Positions 1-8,499 of a DNA stretch of 64,000 nt are shown one piece after another. Origin of the DNA: Nonomuraea montanisoli (GTDB lineage: Bacteria > Actinomycetota > Actinomycetes > Streptosporangiales > Streptosporangiaceae); contig NZ_JABWGN010000002.1 of assembly GCF_013363975.1 (NCBI RefSeq), forward strand, positions 558,001 to 622,000. Reading direction: 5' to 3'. Position numbers and translations under genes: made by a program. The notes beneath the pieces were generated by a model. The model saw only the letters and a program-made list of their open reading frames with translations. It made no database searches and was not told the DNA's origin. Position 1 is the stretch's first letter; each line of letters starts with the position of its first letter.

Positions 1-354
1 GTGGTCCGTGCCCGCGCCGCAGGCCACCAGCTCGGCCGGGTCGCCGAACGCGCGCGCCTCCTCGGCGCTGCGCCGGATGAGCTCCTTCGTCGCGGCCCAG
101 TCGAGGCCCATGTTGCGCTGCGCGGTGTCCATCGCGTCGGCCACGCGCAGGCCGTGCGACCACAGGTGGTGGCGGAAGCGCAGCGTGGCGTCCCAGTCGA
201 CGGCGGCGGGGGAGCCGGGCGTGTTGTCGCCGAGCGGGTCGGCCACCACGTGCGCCGCCGCGTACACGACGCGGCTCGCGGCCGGGCCGTCCGGCACGGG
301 CCAGGTGACCGGCTCGCGCAGCTCGTACGCGCCCCCGGGCAGGTCGATCCTCAC
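1..354 (-). CDS. DUF993 protein (dihydrodipicolinate-synthase-like), N-terminal part only
   Basis: The gene runs off the left edge; 118 codons are visible. The GTG start (354-352) overlaps the stop of the upstream oxidoreductase gene as GTGA, so the two are translationally coupled. The peptide contains VVYAAAHVVADPLG, FRHHLWSHGL and MDTAQRNMGLDW, which I recognise as the N-terminus of DUF993, a TIM-barrel family of about 380 residues annotated as dihydrodipicolinate synthase-like. The substrate of the family is not established. In actinobacteria it typically sits beside Gfo/Idh/MocA oxidoreductases in sugar-use operons, as here, so a role in carbohydrate breakdown is an inference. Confidence 0.8.
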   Translation of the reverse strand, partial: MRIDLPGGAYELREPVTWPVPDGPAASRVVYAAAHVVADPLGDNTPGSPAAVDWDATLRFRHHLWSHGLRVADAMDTAQRNMGLDWAATKELIRRSAEEARAFGDPAELVACGAGTDH

Positions 355-1496
355 AGCTGCGGCACCTCGATCCGGCGGCCCTCGGCCGACGAGCGCAGGC
401 CCAGCTCGGCGAGCTGCACGCCGCGGGCGCCGGCGGCGAAGTCGTACGGGAACGGCGCGTCCTCCAGGACGTGCCGGACGAACAGCTCCCACTGGATCTT
501 GAAGCCGTTGTCGAACTCGGCGTTGTCCGGCACCTCCTGCCAGCCGTCGCGGAAGCGGGCCGTGACGGGCAGGTCCGGGTTCCAGACGGGCTTGGGCGTG
601 GTCGCGCGGTGCTGGACGCGGCAGTTGCGCAGCCCGGCGACCGCGCTGCCCTCCGTGCCGTCCACCTGGAACTCCACCAGCTCGTCCCGGTTCACGCGCA
701 CGGTCCAGGAGGAGTTGATCTGCGCGATCACGCCGCCGTCCAGCTCGAACACGCCGTACGCGGCGTCGTCGGCCGTGGCCTGGTAGGGGTGGCCCGTCTC
801 GTCCACCCGCCGCGGCACGTGCGTCACGGCCTGGGCGTAGACCGAGCGGACCCGGCCGAACAGGTTCTCCATGACGTAGTGCCAGTGCGGGAACATGTCG
901 AGCACGATGCCGCCGCCGTCCTCGGCCCGGTAGTTCCACGACGGGCGCTGCGCGTCCTGCCAGTCGCCCTCGAACACCCAGTAGCCGAACTCCCCGCGCA
1001 CCGACAGGATCCGGCCGAAGAAGCCGCCCTCGATCAGCCGCTTCAGCTTCAGCAGGCCCGGCAGGAACAGCTTGTCCTGGACCACGCCGTTCTTCACGCC
1101 CCGCGCCGCGGCGGCCTCGGCCAGCGCCACGGCCTCCTCCACCGACTCGGCCGTGGGCTTCTCGGCGTAGATGTGCTTGCCCGCCTCGATCGCCTTCAGC
1201 ACGGCCTTGACCCGGGCCGAGGTGACCTGGGCGTCGAAGTAGACGAGGTTGTCGGGGTCGGCCAGCGCGGCGTCCAGCTCGGTGGTGTGGTCGGGGATGC
1301 CGTGCCGGTCGGCCAGCTCGGCCAGCTTGGCGGCGTTGCGGCCGACGAGGACCGGGCGCAGCTTGACCCGGCTGCCGTCCGAGAGCGTGACGCCGCCCTG
1401 CTCGTTGATGGCCAGGACCGACCGGACCAGGTGCTGGCGGTATCCCATCCGTCCGGTGACGCCGTTCATCACGACGCCGATCGTGCGCACGCTCAT
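351..1496 (-). CDS. Gfo/Idh/MocA family NAD(P)-dependent oxidoreductase
   Basis: 381 residues, normal for the family. The N-terminus carries a Rossmann nucleotide-binding motif (GVVMNGVTGRMG, residues 7-18) and the catalytic EKP triplet is at residues 112-114 (YAEKPTAE). The C-terminal half, from about residue 140, is the GFO_IDH_MocA_C-type alpha/beta domain with the DMFPHWHY segment probably near the active site. The enzyme should oxidise a sugar or cyclitol hydroxyl; the substrate cannot be read from sequence. The ATG has an AAAGGA ribosome site 5 bp upstream. The gene is first in a leftward operon with DUF993, and a perfect LacI-type palindrome lies 14 bp before the start codon. Confidence 0.9.
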   Translation of the reverse strand: MSVRTIGVVMNGVTGRMGYRQHLVRSVLAINEQGGVTLSDGSRVKLRPVLVGRNAAKLAELADRHGIPDHTTELDAALADPDNLVYFDAQVTSARVKAVLKAIEAGKHIYAEKPTAESVEEAVALAEAAAARGVKNGVVQDKLFLPGLLKLKRLIEGGFFGRILSVRGEFGYWVFEGDWQDAQRPSWNYRAEDGGGIVLDMFPHWHYVMENLFGRVRSVYAQAVTHVPRRVDETGHPYQATADDAAYGVFELDGGVIAQINSSWTVRVNRDELVEFQVDGTEGSAVAGLRNCRVQHRATTPKPVWNPDLPVTARFRDGWQEVPDNAEFDNGFKIQWELFVRHVLEDAPFPYDFAAGARGVQLAELGLRSSAEGRRIEVPQL

Positions 1497-1509
1497 GGGG
1501 ATCCTTTCG

Positions 1510-1525
1510 GGGAAAGCGCTTTCCC
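1510..1525. promoter_or_regulatory. LacI/GalR-family operator
   Basis: GGGAAAGCGCTTTCCC is a perfect 16-bp palindrome with the central CG flanked by AAAG/CTTT, the classic form of LacI-family operators in actinobacteria. It lies 14 bp upstream of the ATG of the Gfo/Idh gene, a position where a bound repressor would block transcription or initiation. No LacI gene is in the window, so the regulator is encoded elsewhere. Confidence 0.8.
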
Positions 1526-1576
1526 GAACGGTAAGGCCGAGCCGCCGGAGGCGTCAAGTGCCGTCGGCGGCTGGTG

Positions 1577-2842
1577 CTAGAGCTCGCCCTTGGTCTCCAG
1601 CCGGGCCAGGGAGCGGGCCAGCGGGCGGGCGCTGAGGGAGAGCTGCCACTCGCGGGCGCCGAGCTCGCGCAGCCGCTCGGCCACGCTCTCCTCGGTGATC
1701 TGCTTCGGCGGCTCCCAGGTGAGCCGGCGGACCGCGTCCGGCTGGAGGAGGTTCTCCGTCGGCATGCGGTGCTCGTCGGCCAGCGCGGCGACCACGGCGC
1801 GGGCCGCGGCCAGCCGCTTGGCGGCGGCCGGGTCGCGGTCGGGCCAGCGGTTGGCCGGCGGCGGGCCGTCACCCGGCGTGCTCGGCTGAGGGAGCTGCGC
1901 GTCGGGAAGCGCCCGCGCCCGGCTGACCGCGCTCAGCCACTCGCTCATGTAGCGGCGGGCGCTGCGGCCGGTGAACGGCGCGATCTCCGTCAGCGCCTTC
2001 TTCGTGCGCGGCACGTCCAGGGCGGCGGCAACGATCGCCGAGTCGGGCAGCACCCGGCCGGGCGCCAGGTCGTTCTCGCGGGCGATCCGGTCGCGCATCG
2101 TCCACAGTTCGCGCACGATCGCCAGCGCGCGCACGTTGCGCACCTTGTGGATGCCGGACGTGCGCCGCCACGGATCGGAGCGGGGGACGGCGGGCGGCGT
2201 GCGCAGCACGGCGGCGAACTCCTCGCGCGCCCACTCCAGCTTGCCCGCCTCCTCCAGCTCGGCGTGCAACCGGTCACGCAGCTCGACGAGGACCTCCACG
2301 TCGAGCGCGGCGTAACGCAGCCAGTCCTCCGGCAGCGGCCTGGTCGACCAGTCGGCGGCCGAGTGGCCCTTCTCCAGCCGCAGCCCCAGCACCATCTCCA
2401 CCATCGTGCCGAGCCCCACCCGCTCGTAGCCGAGCAGCCGGCCGGCCAGCTCGGTGTCGAACAGCGCCCGCGGCCGGAACCCGACCTCCAGCAGGCACGG
2501 CAGGTCCTGCGAGGCGGCGTGCAGCACGATCTCGGTGCCCGCCACGGCCTCGTCCAGGCCCGACAGGTCGGGGCAGGCGATCGGGTCGATCAGCGCGGTG
2601 CCCGCGCCGGCCCGGCGCAGCTGCACCAGGTAGGCGCGGTTGCCGTAGCGGTAACCGGACGCGCGCTCGGCGTCGACGGCCACCGGCCCGCTGCCGCGCG
2701 CGACCGCCGCGACCACCTCGGCCAGCGCGGCCGCGTCCGACACGACCGGCGGTATGCCGTCGCGCGGCTCCAGCAGCGGCTCCACCGGGCGCTCCGCGCC
2801 GGTGGCGACGCCGCCGCTGTCCACGGTTCTTTCTTCTGTCAT
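1577..2842 (-). CDS. rnd: Ribonuclease D (3'-5' exoribonuclease with HRDC domain)
   Basis: 421 residues. The DEDDy exonuclease fold is clear: motif I VAVDAERASGYRYGN with D57 and E59, motif II around ALFDTELAGRLLG, and motif III RYAALDVEVL with the Tyr and Asp of the YxxxD pattern. An HRDC domain follows at about residues 225-300 (WRRTSGIHKVRN through LTEIAPFTG). RNase D trims 3' ends of stable RNAs such as tRNA precursors in the cytoplasm. It lies 45 bp downstream of the DUF3000 gene on the same strand, an arrangement conserved in many actinobacteria, so the two probably share a transcript. ATG start; product length matches family members. Confidence 0.95.
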   Translation of the reverse strand: MTEERTVDSGGVATGAERPVEPLLEPRDGIPPVVSDAAALAEVVAAVARGSGPVAVDAERASGYRYGNRAYLVQLRRAGAGTALIDPIACPDLSGLDEAVAGTEIVLHAASQDLPCLLEVGFRPRALFDTELAGRLLGYERVGLGTMVEMVLGLRLEKGHSAADWSTRPLPEDWLRYAALDVEVLVELRDRLHAELEEAGKLEWAREEFAAVLRTPPAVPRSDPWRRTSGIHKVRNVRALAIVRELWTMRDRIARENDLAPGRVLPDSAIVAAALDVPRTKKALTEIAPFTGRSARRYMSEWLSAVSRARALPDAQLPQPSTPGDGPPPANRWPDRDPAAAKRLAAARAVVAALADEHRMPTENLLQPDAVRRLTWEPPKQITEESVAERLRELGAREWQLSLSARPLARSLARLETKGEL

Positions 2843-2887
2843 GAGTTCACCGCTCTCATGACGCGGATGACGTGTCGACTGGTGCCC

Positions 2888-3535
2888 TCACTTCGTACGG
2901 TCACTCTCCGGATCTTCGCGCCTGCGGGGGAGGGGCGCCACATCGGGCGGGAGCGGCGGGATCCCCGCGGCCACGCACATGAGGTCGCACCAGGCGGCCA
3001 CGTGGCCGGAGAGGTCTTCCTGGGTGGGGGACCAGGAGGCACGCAGCTCCAGCTCGGTGGTGACCGGATCATCGGCCTTGTTGCCGAACCCCTCGGACAC
3101 CGCTCTTGTCACCGTACCGCCGGCCGCCGAGTAGTCGGCGTGGTGGGCGTCCAGGGCCTCGGTCAGCCAGCTCCACGCGACCGGGCCGAGCAGCGGGTCG
3201 GAGGTGATCTCCGGCTCCATGTCGGCGCGCACGTAGGCCACCAGCCGGAACGGGCCGTCCCAGCCGCGCTGCCCGTCGGGGTCGTAGAGCAGGATCAGCC
3301 GGCCCACGGCCAGCTCGTCGTCGTCGCGGTAGACCGACGCGCCGACGGCGGCGGAGTAGGGCGCCAGCCGCTGGGGCGCGGGCAGGTCCTCCAGCTCGAT
3401 CTCCGGCCTGACCTCGACCTGGCGCAGGCTCTCGGCCGCGCGCCTGAACGCCGGGGGAGCCGGCGGCCGGTCACTCGAGGTCATGGTCGCAGCGTAGGCC
3501 GGGGCCTGGGGGAAGGGGACCACGGGGGTGCTCAT
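2888..3535 (-). CDS. DUF3000 protein
   Basis: 215 residues from the upstream ATG; a second in-frame ATG at 3484 (MTSSDRPPAPP) would give 198 residues and fits family members better, because homologues usually begin just before the FRRAAESLR segment. Neither start has a convincing ribosome site. The conserved core (FRLVAYVRADMEPEITSDP, then VAWSWLTEALD) identifies DUF3000, a soluble actinobacterial family of unknown role. It is transcribed with rnd and divergently from hemE, a neighbourhood that is itself conserved in the phylum. Confidence 0.85.
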   Translation of the reverse strand: MSTPVVPFPQAPAYAATMTSSDRPPAPPAFRRAAESLRQVEVRPEIELEDLPAPQRLAPYSAAVGASVYRDDDELAVGRLILLYDPDGQRGWDGPFRLVAYVRADMEPEITSDPLLGPVAWSWLTEALDAHHADYSAAGGTVTRAVSEGFGNKADDPVTTELELRASWSPTQEDLSGHVAAWCDLMCVAAGIPPLPPDVAPLPRRREDPESDRTK

Positions 3536-4007
3536 CGTGCCTGCTCAACCCGCTGCCGCAACCCGCTGGCGGGCGGACGCGGACGGGGTGCGCCACGACC
3601 CGGCGGCGGCGCCGGTCACAGGCCGGGGCGTGGCATCGGGGACGGCCGTGGGGACGGCGCCTGCGGCGGCGCCGGTCATCGCACCTGTCATCGCAACGGG
3701 GCCTTTCTTCGGATCGTGGCTCCGACGTTGGCACGCCTGACCGACAATTCCCCGCAACGCGCTCGGCGTGTCCCGAAAGTGGATGCTGAATCGGTGCCGC
3801 GCGGTCGCTTGGCGAACATTTGGTCCAGTCAAGACCGGCATTCTGGTCGCCCATGGGGTGTGTTCGACCCGCGTGAGCGCCCAGGGCCCGGTCAGCCGGT
3901 AAACCTCCATCTGACTATTCGATCATGATTTGGGGTGTTCAACGCATACTTTTCCGACAGCTCGTGCCGATGCGGGGACCGGCCCGAGGTCATGGCACCC
4001 TTGGAGG
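3536..4007. other. Divergent intergenic region DUF3000 / hemE
   Basis: 472 bp without a gene I can support. A 16-bp direct repeat (GCGGCGGCGCCGGTCA) occurs at 3603-3618 and 3663-3678, 60 bp apart. The right half (3720-3960) is less GC-rich than the surroundings, as expected for promoters of hemE and possibly of the DUF3000-rnd transcript, but I see no promoter pair good enough to call. Confidence 0.5.
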
Positions 4008-5030
4008 GTGAATCTCGCCGACTCAGCGTTCCTGCGCGCCTGCCGCCGCCAGCCCGTCCCGCACACCCCGGTCTGGTACATGCGGCAGGCCGGCCGGGCG
4101 CTGCCCGAATACCTCAAGGTCCGCGAGGGCGTGCCGATGCTCCAGGCGTGCGCCACGCCCGACCTCGCCGTCGAGATCACCATGCAGCCGGTCCGCCGCT
4201 ACGGCGTCGACGCGGCCGTCTTCTTCAGCGACATCGTCGTGCCGCTCAAGGCCATCGGCGTCGACCTCGACATCAAGCCCGGCGTCGGGCCGGTCGTCGC
4301 CCAGCCGATCCGCGAGGAGGCCGACCTCGACGCGCTGCGCCCGCTGGAGCCCGACGACGTCCCCTACGTCACCGAGGCGATCCGGGCGCTGACCGGCGAG
4401 CTCGGCGGCACGCCGCTCATCGGCTTCGCCGGCGCGCCGTTCACGCTCGGCGCCTACCTCATCGAGGGCGGCCCGTCCCGCAACCACGACCACACCAAGG
4501 CCATGATGTACGGCGAGCCGCGCCTGTGGCACGCGCTGATGGACCGCCTCACCGGCATCGTCCTGGCCCACCTGCGCCTCCAGGTCGAGGCGGGCGCCTC
4601 GGCCGTCCAGCTCTTCGACTCCTGGGTCGGCGCCGTCGCCCCCGCCGACTACCGCGCGTACGTGCTGCCCTACACGCGCCGCATCTTCGAGGGCCTGGCC
4701 GACCTCGACGTGCCCCGCATCCACTTCGGCGTCGGCACCGGCGAGCTGCTCGGCCTGCTCGGCGAGGCCGGGGCCGACGTGGTGGGCGTCGACTGGCGGG
4801 TGCCGCTCGACGAGGCCGCCCGCCGGGTCGGGCCCGGCAAGGCGCTGCAGGGCAACCTCGACCCGGCGATCCTGCTCGCCCCGTGGGAGGCGGTCGAGCG
4901 CAAGGCCCGCGAGGTGCTGCGCGAGGGGCGGCAGGCGGAGGGGCACGTGTTCAACCTCGGGCACGGCGTGCTGCCCTCCACCGACCCCGACCAGCTCAAG
5001 CGGCTGACCGACCTGGTCCACGCGTCCTGA
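4008..5030 (+). CDS. hemE: Uroporphyrinogen decarboxylase
   Basis: Converts uroporphyrinogen III to coproporphyrinogen III in the cytoplasm by four decarboxylations. From the GTG at 4008 the protein has 340 residues, the family length. The signature [11 protein letters not shown] falls at residues 20-30, with the catalytic Arg residues, and [16 protein letters not shown] follows mid-protein. A purine-rich GGAGG abuts the GTG directly, closer than usual, so the true start could differ slightly; a longer frame from a TTG at 3930 lacks family support. First of the haem genes in this strand direction, followed by hemY and hemQ, with a DUF4349 gene antisense in between. Confidence 0.95.
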   Translation: MNLADSAFLRACRRQPVPHTPVWYMRQAGRALPEYLKVREGVPMLQACATPDLAVEITMQPVRRYGVDAAVFFSDIVVPLKAIGVDLDIKPGVGPVVAQPIREEADLDALRPLEPDDVPYVTEAIRALTGELGGTPLIGFAGAPFTLGAYLIEGGPSRNHDHTKAMMYGEPRLWHALMDRLTGIVLAHLRLQVEAGASAVQLFDSWVGAVAPADYRAYVLPYTRRIFEGLADLDVPRIHFGVGTGELLGLLGEAGADVVGVDWRVPLDEAARRVGPGKALQGNLDPAILLAPWEAVERKAREVLREGRQAEGHVFNLGHGVLPSTDPDQLKRLTDLVHAS

Positions 5031-5051
5031 CCCGCCCGGCCGCCCCTTCGC

Positions 5052-6122
5052 TCACGACTTCTCGGGAGCCGCGGGTCCCGGGGGAGCGGGCGGCGCGGGG
5101 CTCTCGTGCCTCACGGGCGGTGCGGCGGTTTCCGGCCGCACCGGCGCCGGGGTCGGCGGGGAGCCGCCCCCGGGGCGCATGGGCGGCGGGGGCGGGGTGG
5201 CCCGGCGGCGGCCGCTCCGGCGCGCCAGGAAGACGACCAGCGCGACCACCGGCGCCACGAGCAGCAGCCAGGGCAGCAGCACGCCCAGCACGGTGAGCGC
5301 CACCTTCACGAACGACACCAGCGCCTTCCAGCCCGTCGCCAGCCCGCCGAGGAAGCCCGGCGGGTCCTCCGACGGCGGCTCGACCACCGTGACCGGGCCG
5401 ACCACGCTCAGCGTGAGCGTGGCCATGCTCACCTGCGTCGCCAGCTCCTTCTGCTGCGCCTGCAACGACTCCAGGTCCGCCTCGCGGGCCGCGATCTCCC
5501 GCTCCACCTCCAGCACCTGGCCGATGGTGTTCGCCTTCTTCAGCAGCGTGCGCAGCGAGTCCAGCGCCTGCTGGGCGGACCTGAGGCGGCTGTTGACGTC
5601 GGCCACCTGCATGGTGACGTCCTCGGTGCCCTGGTTGAGCGAGAGCTGCTTGCCGAGGTCCCTGCCCAGGCTCGTCAGCACCTCCGCGTACCGCGCCGGC
5701 GGGATCTTGAACTCCAGCTCGGCGGTGCCGTCGCCGCCGTCGGACGAGTTCGTCTGCTCCTTCGCCAGGTAGCCGCCCGCGCCCGTGACGACCTGCTTGG
5801 CCTTCTGGACCGCGGCCGTGACCTCCTTGGCCCGCACCGTCATCCTCGCGACGTAGATCACCTGCCGTTCCTGGGCGGTGACCGTGACCTCCGAGGCGAT
5901 GTTCTTGCCGGCCGTCCGGCCCGCCCCGTCCTGGGCCTCGGGCCCGCGGCTCGCCTTCGCGGCGCCGTCCGCGGCGACGGCGGGCACGTCCGCGGGTGCG
6001 GACTCCGCGCGGGAAGCGGACACGCCCGCCGCTCCGCCGCTGCCGCCGCAGCCCGTAAGGCCGGTCAGCAGCAGGGCCGCGCACGCGGCCGACAGCGCCG
6101 TGCCGTACTGGAATCTCCTCAT
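5052..6122 (-). CDS. DUF4349 lipoprotein
   Basis: 356 residues. The N-terminus is a lipoprotein signal peptide (MRRFQYGTALSAACAALLL) with lipobox LTGC, modified Cys at 25. The DUF4349 domain spans about residues 70-260 and contains a long helical coiled-coil stretch (ADVNSRLRSAQQALDSLRT and following). A transmembrane segment (LLPWLLLVAPVVALVVFLA) sits near residues 275-300, and the tail is Pro-rich. The protein would be tethered to the membrane from outside with a cytoplasmic tail. Role unknown. An upstream in-frame GTG (6172) could extend the N-terminus by 17 residues. It ends 21 bp from hemE in convergent orientation. Confidence 0.85.
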   Translation of the reverse strand: MRRFQYGTALSAACAALLLTGLTGCGGSGGAAGVSASRAESAPADVPAVAADGAAKASRGPEAQDGAGRTAGKNIASEVTVTAQERQVIYVARMTVRAKEVTAAVQKAKQVVTGAGGYLAKEQTNSSDGGDGTAELEFKIPPARYAEVLTSLGRDLGKQLSLNQGTEDVTMQVADVNSRLRSAQQALDSLRTLLKKANTIGQVLEVEREIAAREADLESLQAQQKELATQVSMATLTLSVVGPVTVVEPPSEDPPGFLGGLATGWKALVSFVKVALTVLGVLLPWLLLVAPVVALVVFLARRSGRRRATPPPPPMRPGGGSPPTPAPVRPETAAPPVRHESPAPPAPPGPAAPEKS

Positions 6123-6290
6123 GCCCTTGTGACGGATCGCGTCCAGGAGGGGTTTGATCGGATCCGTCACGGTACGGTCACGTGCTCGCGTCGGCGGCGA
6201 GCCCCCGGAGCCGGAAACGGCGGCGCCCGGCCGCATCGGTCCGCGCCCCGGACGGCCGGGCGGACCGCGGAGACGGTAGCGTCTGGAGGC

Positions 6291-7697
6291 GTGGAACGGA
6301 ATCGGGCGCACGTGGTCGTCGTCGGCGGCGGGATCTCCGGTCTGGCCGCGGCGTGGCACCTCCGCCAGGCGGGCGGCGATCGCATCAGGGTGACGGTCCT
6401 CGAAGGCGGCCCCCGCATCGGCGGCAAGCTGCACGCCTCCGAGGTCGCCGGGATCAGCGTCGACGCGGGAGCCGAGGCCGTCCTGGCCCGGCGGCCCGAG
6501 GGCACGGAGCTGGCCAAGGCGGTGGGGCTCGGCGACGACCTGGTCAGTCCCAGCTCGGCGCGGGCGGCCGTCCTCAGCCGGGGTTCGCTGCGGACCATGC
6601 CCAAGGCCCAGGTCATGGGCGTGCCCGCCGACCTGACCGAGCTGGCGAAGTCCGGCATCATCTCGCCCGGCGGGCTGCTGCGGGTGCCGATGGACCAGAT
6701 CCTGCCGCCCACCCTCGTCCGCACCGACGTGTCCGTGGCCGCCTACATCCGCGCCCGCATGGGCGGCGAGGTGCTCGACCGGCTCATCGAGCCGCTGCTC
6801 GGCGGCGTCTACGCGGGCCGCTCCGACCGGCTGTCGCTGGAGGCGACGATGCCCCGGGTGGCCGCGGCCGCCCGCTCCGAGCGGTCGCTGCTGAACGCCG
6901 CCCGGCAGATCGTCGAGGAGGCGCCCAGCGCCGGCGGGCCCGTGTTCGCCACCCTGCGCGGCGGCCTCGGCACCCTGCCCGAGGCGGTCGCCAAGGCGTC
7001 GGAGGCTGAGATCCGCACCGGCGTGACCGTGCGCGAGCTGCACCGCGCCCCCGAGGGCTGGCGGCTGGTGACCGGCCCGGTGCCGCGGCCCGAGGTGGTC
7101 GAGGCCGACGCCGTGATCGTCGCCACCCCCGCCACCGCCGCCGCTCGCCTGCTCAAGGCCGAGGTGCCCAAGGCGGCGGCCGAGCTGTCGCGCATCGAGT
7201 ACGCCAGCATGGCCATCGTCACGCTCGCCTACGCCGCCGAGGCGTTCCCCGAGCCGCCCGGCGGGAGCGGCTACCTGGTGCCGCCCGTCGAGGGCAGGCC
7301 GGTCAAGGCCGTCACGTTCAGCTCCGTCAAGTGGCCCCACCTGGCCGGCGACGGCTTCGTGCTGCTGCGCTGCTCCATCGGCCGCATCGGCGAGGAGCAC
7401 CTGCTCCAGCGCGACGACACCGAGCTGGTCGCGCTGGCCATGGCCGAGATGGCCGAGATCATGGGCGTGCGCGGGCTGCCCCTCGACACCCGGGTCACCC
7501 GCTGGGGCGGCTCACTGCCCCAGTACAACGTGGGCCACCTCGACCGGGTCGCGCGCGTCCGCGCCGCCGTCGCCGTGCAGCCCGGGCTCGCGGTGTGCGG
7601 AGCCGCCTACGACGGTCTCGGCGTCCCGGCCTGCGTCGCCACGGCCCGCACGGCCGCCGCCCGGATTCTGGACCACCTGTCCCTGCGGGGAGAATAG
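6291..7697 (+). CDS. hemY: Protoporphyrinogen/coproporphyrinogen oxidase (HemY/CgoX type)
   Basis: 468 residues with an N-terminal FAD-binding motif [15 protein letters not shown] and the C-terminal FAD contact region [16 protein letters not shown]. In actinobacteria this FAD enzyme oxidises coproporphyrinogen III to coproporphyrin III (CgoX) in the coproporphyrin-dependent haem pathway. The presence of hemQ four bases downstream supports that pathway rather than the protoporphyrin one. The GTG start follows GGAGG by one base; the start is therefore slightly uncertain. Same orientation as hemE. Confidence 0.93.
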   Translation: MERNRAHVVVVGGGISGLAAAWHLRQAGGDRIRVTVLEGGPRIGGKLHASEVAGISVDAGAEAVLARRPEGTELAKAVGLGDDLVSPSSARAAVLSRGSLRTMPKAQVMGVPADLTELAKSGIISPGGLLRVPMDQILPPTLVRTDVSVAAYIRARMGGEVLDRLIEPLLGGVYAGRSDRLSLEATMPRVAAAARSERSLLNAARQIVEEAPSAGGPVFATLRGGLGTLPEAVAKASEAEIRTGVTVRELHRAPEGWRLVTGPVPRPEVVEADAVIVATPATAAARLLKAEVPKAAAELSRIEYASMAIVTLAYAAEAFPEPPGGSGYLVPPVEGRPVKAVTFSSVKWPHLAGDGFVLLRCSIGRIGEEHLLQRDDTELVALAMAEMAEIMGVRGLPLDTRVTRWGGSLPQYNVGHLDRVARVRAAVAVQPGLAVCGAAYDGLGVPACVATARTAAARILDHLSLRGE

Positions 7698-7701
7698 GGG
7701 C

Positions 7702-8403
7702 ATGACAGAGGGCGCAGCGCGGCTCAAGGCCCGCGATCTCAACCAGGTGATCCGCTACACGATGTGGTCCGTCTTCAAGGCGTCCGGGCCCCTGCCCGCC
7801 GACCGCGAGGGCATCGGCGCGGAGGTCGGCGAGCTGCTGGAACAGGCCGCGCTGAAGGACGTGGTCACCCGCGGCGTCTACGACGTGGCCGGATTCCGCG
7901 CCGACGCCGACTACATGTTCTGGTGGCACGCCCCCACCCCCGAGGACCTGCAGGACGTCTACTCCCGTTTCCGCCGCACCGGGCTCGGCCGCCACAGCGA
8001 GCCGGTCTGGTCGGCCATGGCGCTGCACCGGCCGGCCGAGTTCAACAAGTCGCACATCCCCGCGTTCCTCGCCGAGGAGCAGCCCAGGGCGTACGTGAGC
8101 GTCTACCCGTTCGTCCGTTCCCTGGAGTGGTACCTCCTGGAGGACTCCGAGCGGCGCGCCATGCTGGCCGAGCACGGGCAGATGGCCCGCGGCTACCCCG
8201 ACGTGCGGGCCAACACGGTCGCCTGCTTCGCGCTCAACGACTACGAGTGGATGCTCGCCTTCGAGGCCGACGAGCTGCACCGCATCGTCGACCTCATGCG
8301 CGAGCTGCGCGCCGCCCAGGCCAGGCGGCACACCCGCCTGGAGATCCCCTTCTACACCGGCGCCCGCAAGCCGATCAGCGAGCTGGTCGCCGCGCTGCCG
8401 TAG
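7702..8403 (+). CDS. hemQ: Coproheme decarboxylase HemQ (chlorite-dismutase family)
   Basis: 233 residues. Catalyses the last step of the coproporphyrin-dependent pathway, decarboxylating two propionates of iron-coproporphyrin with peroxide to give haem b. The family core is visible: [19 protein letters not shown], then [16 protein letters not shown] (with the Tyr equivalent to the catalytic Tyr), and [16 protein letters not shown] near the C-terminus. ATG start 4 bp after the hemY stop with a GGGGAG ribosome site in the hemY tail, so hemY-hemQ is a tight operon. Ferrochelatase CpfC is not in the window. Confidence 0.95.
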   Translation: MTEGAARLKARDLNQVIRYTMWSVFKASGPLPADREGIGAEVGELLEQAALKDVVTRGVYDVAGFRADADYMFWWHAPTPEDLQDVYSRFRRTGLGRHSEPVWSAMALHRPAEFNKSHIPAFLAEEQPRAYVSVYPFVRSLEWYLLEDSERRAMLAEHGQMARGYPDVRANTVACFALNDYEWMLAFEADELHRIVDLMRELRAAQARRHTRLEIPFYTGARKPISELVAALP

Positions 8404-8412
8404 AACGGTCAA

Positions 8413-8431
8413 GGGGAAGTTGGCGTTCCCC
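8413..8431 (+). terminator. Possible weak hairpin after hemQ
   Basis: GGGGAA and TTCCCC arms (6 bp) with a 7-base loop lie 10 bp after the hemQ stop. There is no T-tract, so termination is only a possibility. Confidence 0.3.
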
Positions 8432-8499
8432 CTGCATTGATCTACCTGCTTTGTCAGACTCGGGGTTGACGGCGGGTTGTCACGTTCCAGGGGGGTACC

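Noticed and set aside
3545..3691. Ala/Gly-rich 48-codon minus-strand ORF upstream of DUF3000
   Set aside because: Composition is that of repeated GCC/GGC triplets, and the ribosome site is poor.
3930..4007. TTG start extending hemE by 26 codons
   Set aside because: The extra residues do not resemble HemE N-termini; GTG 4008 gives the family length.
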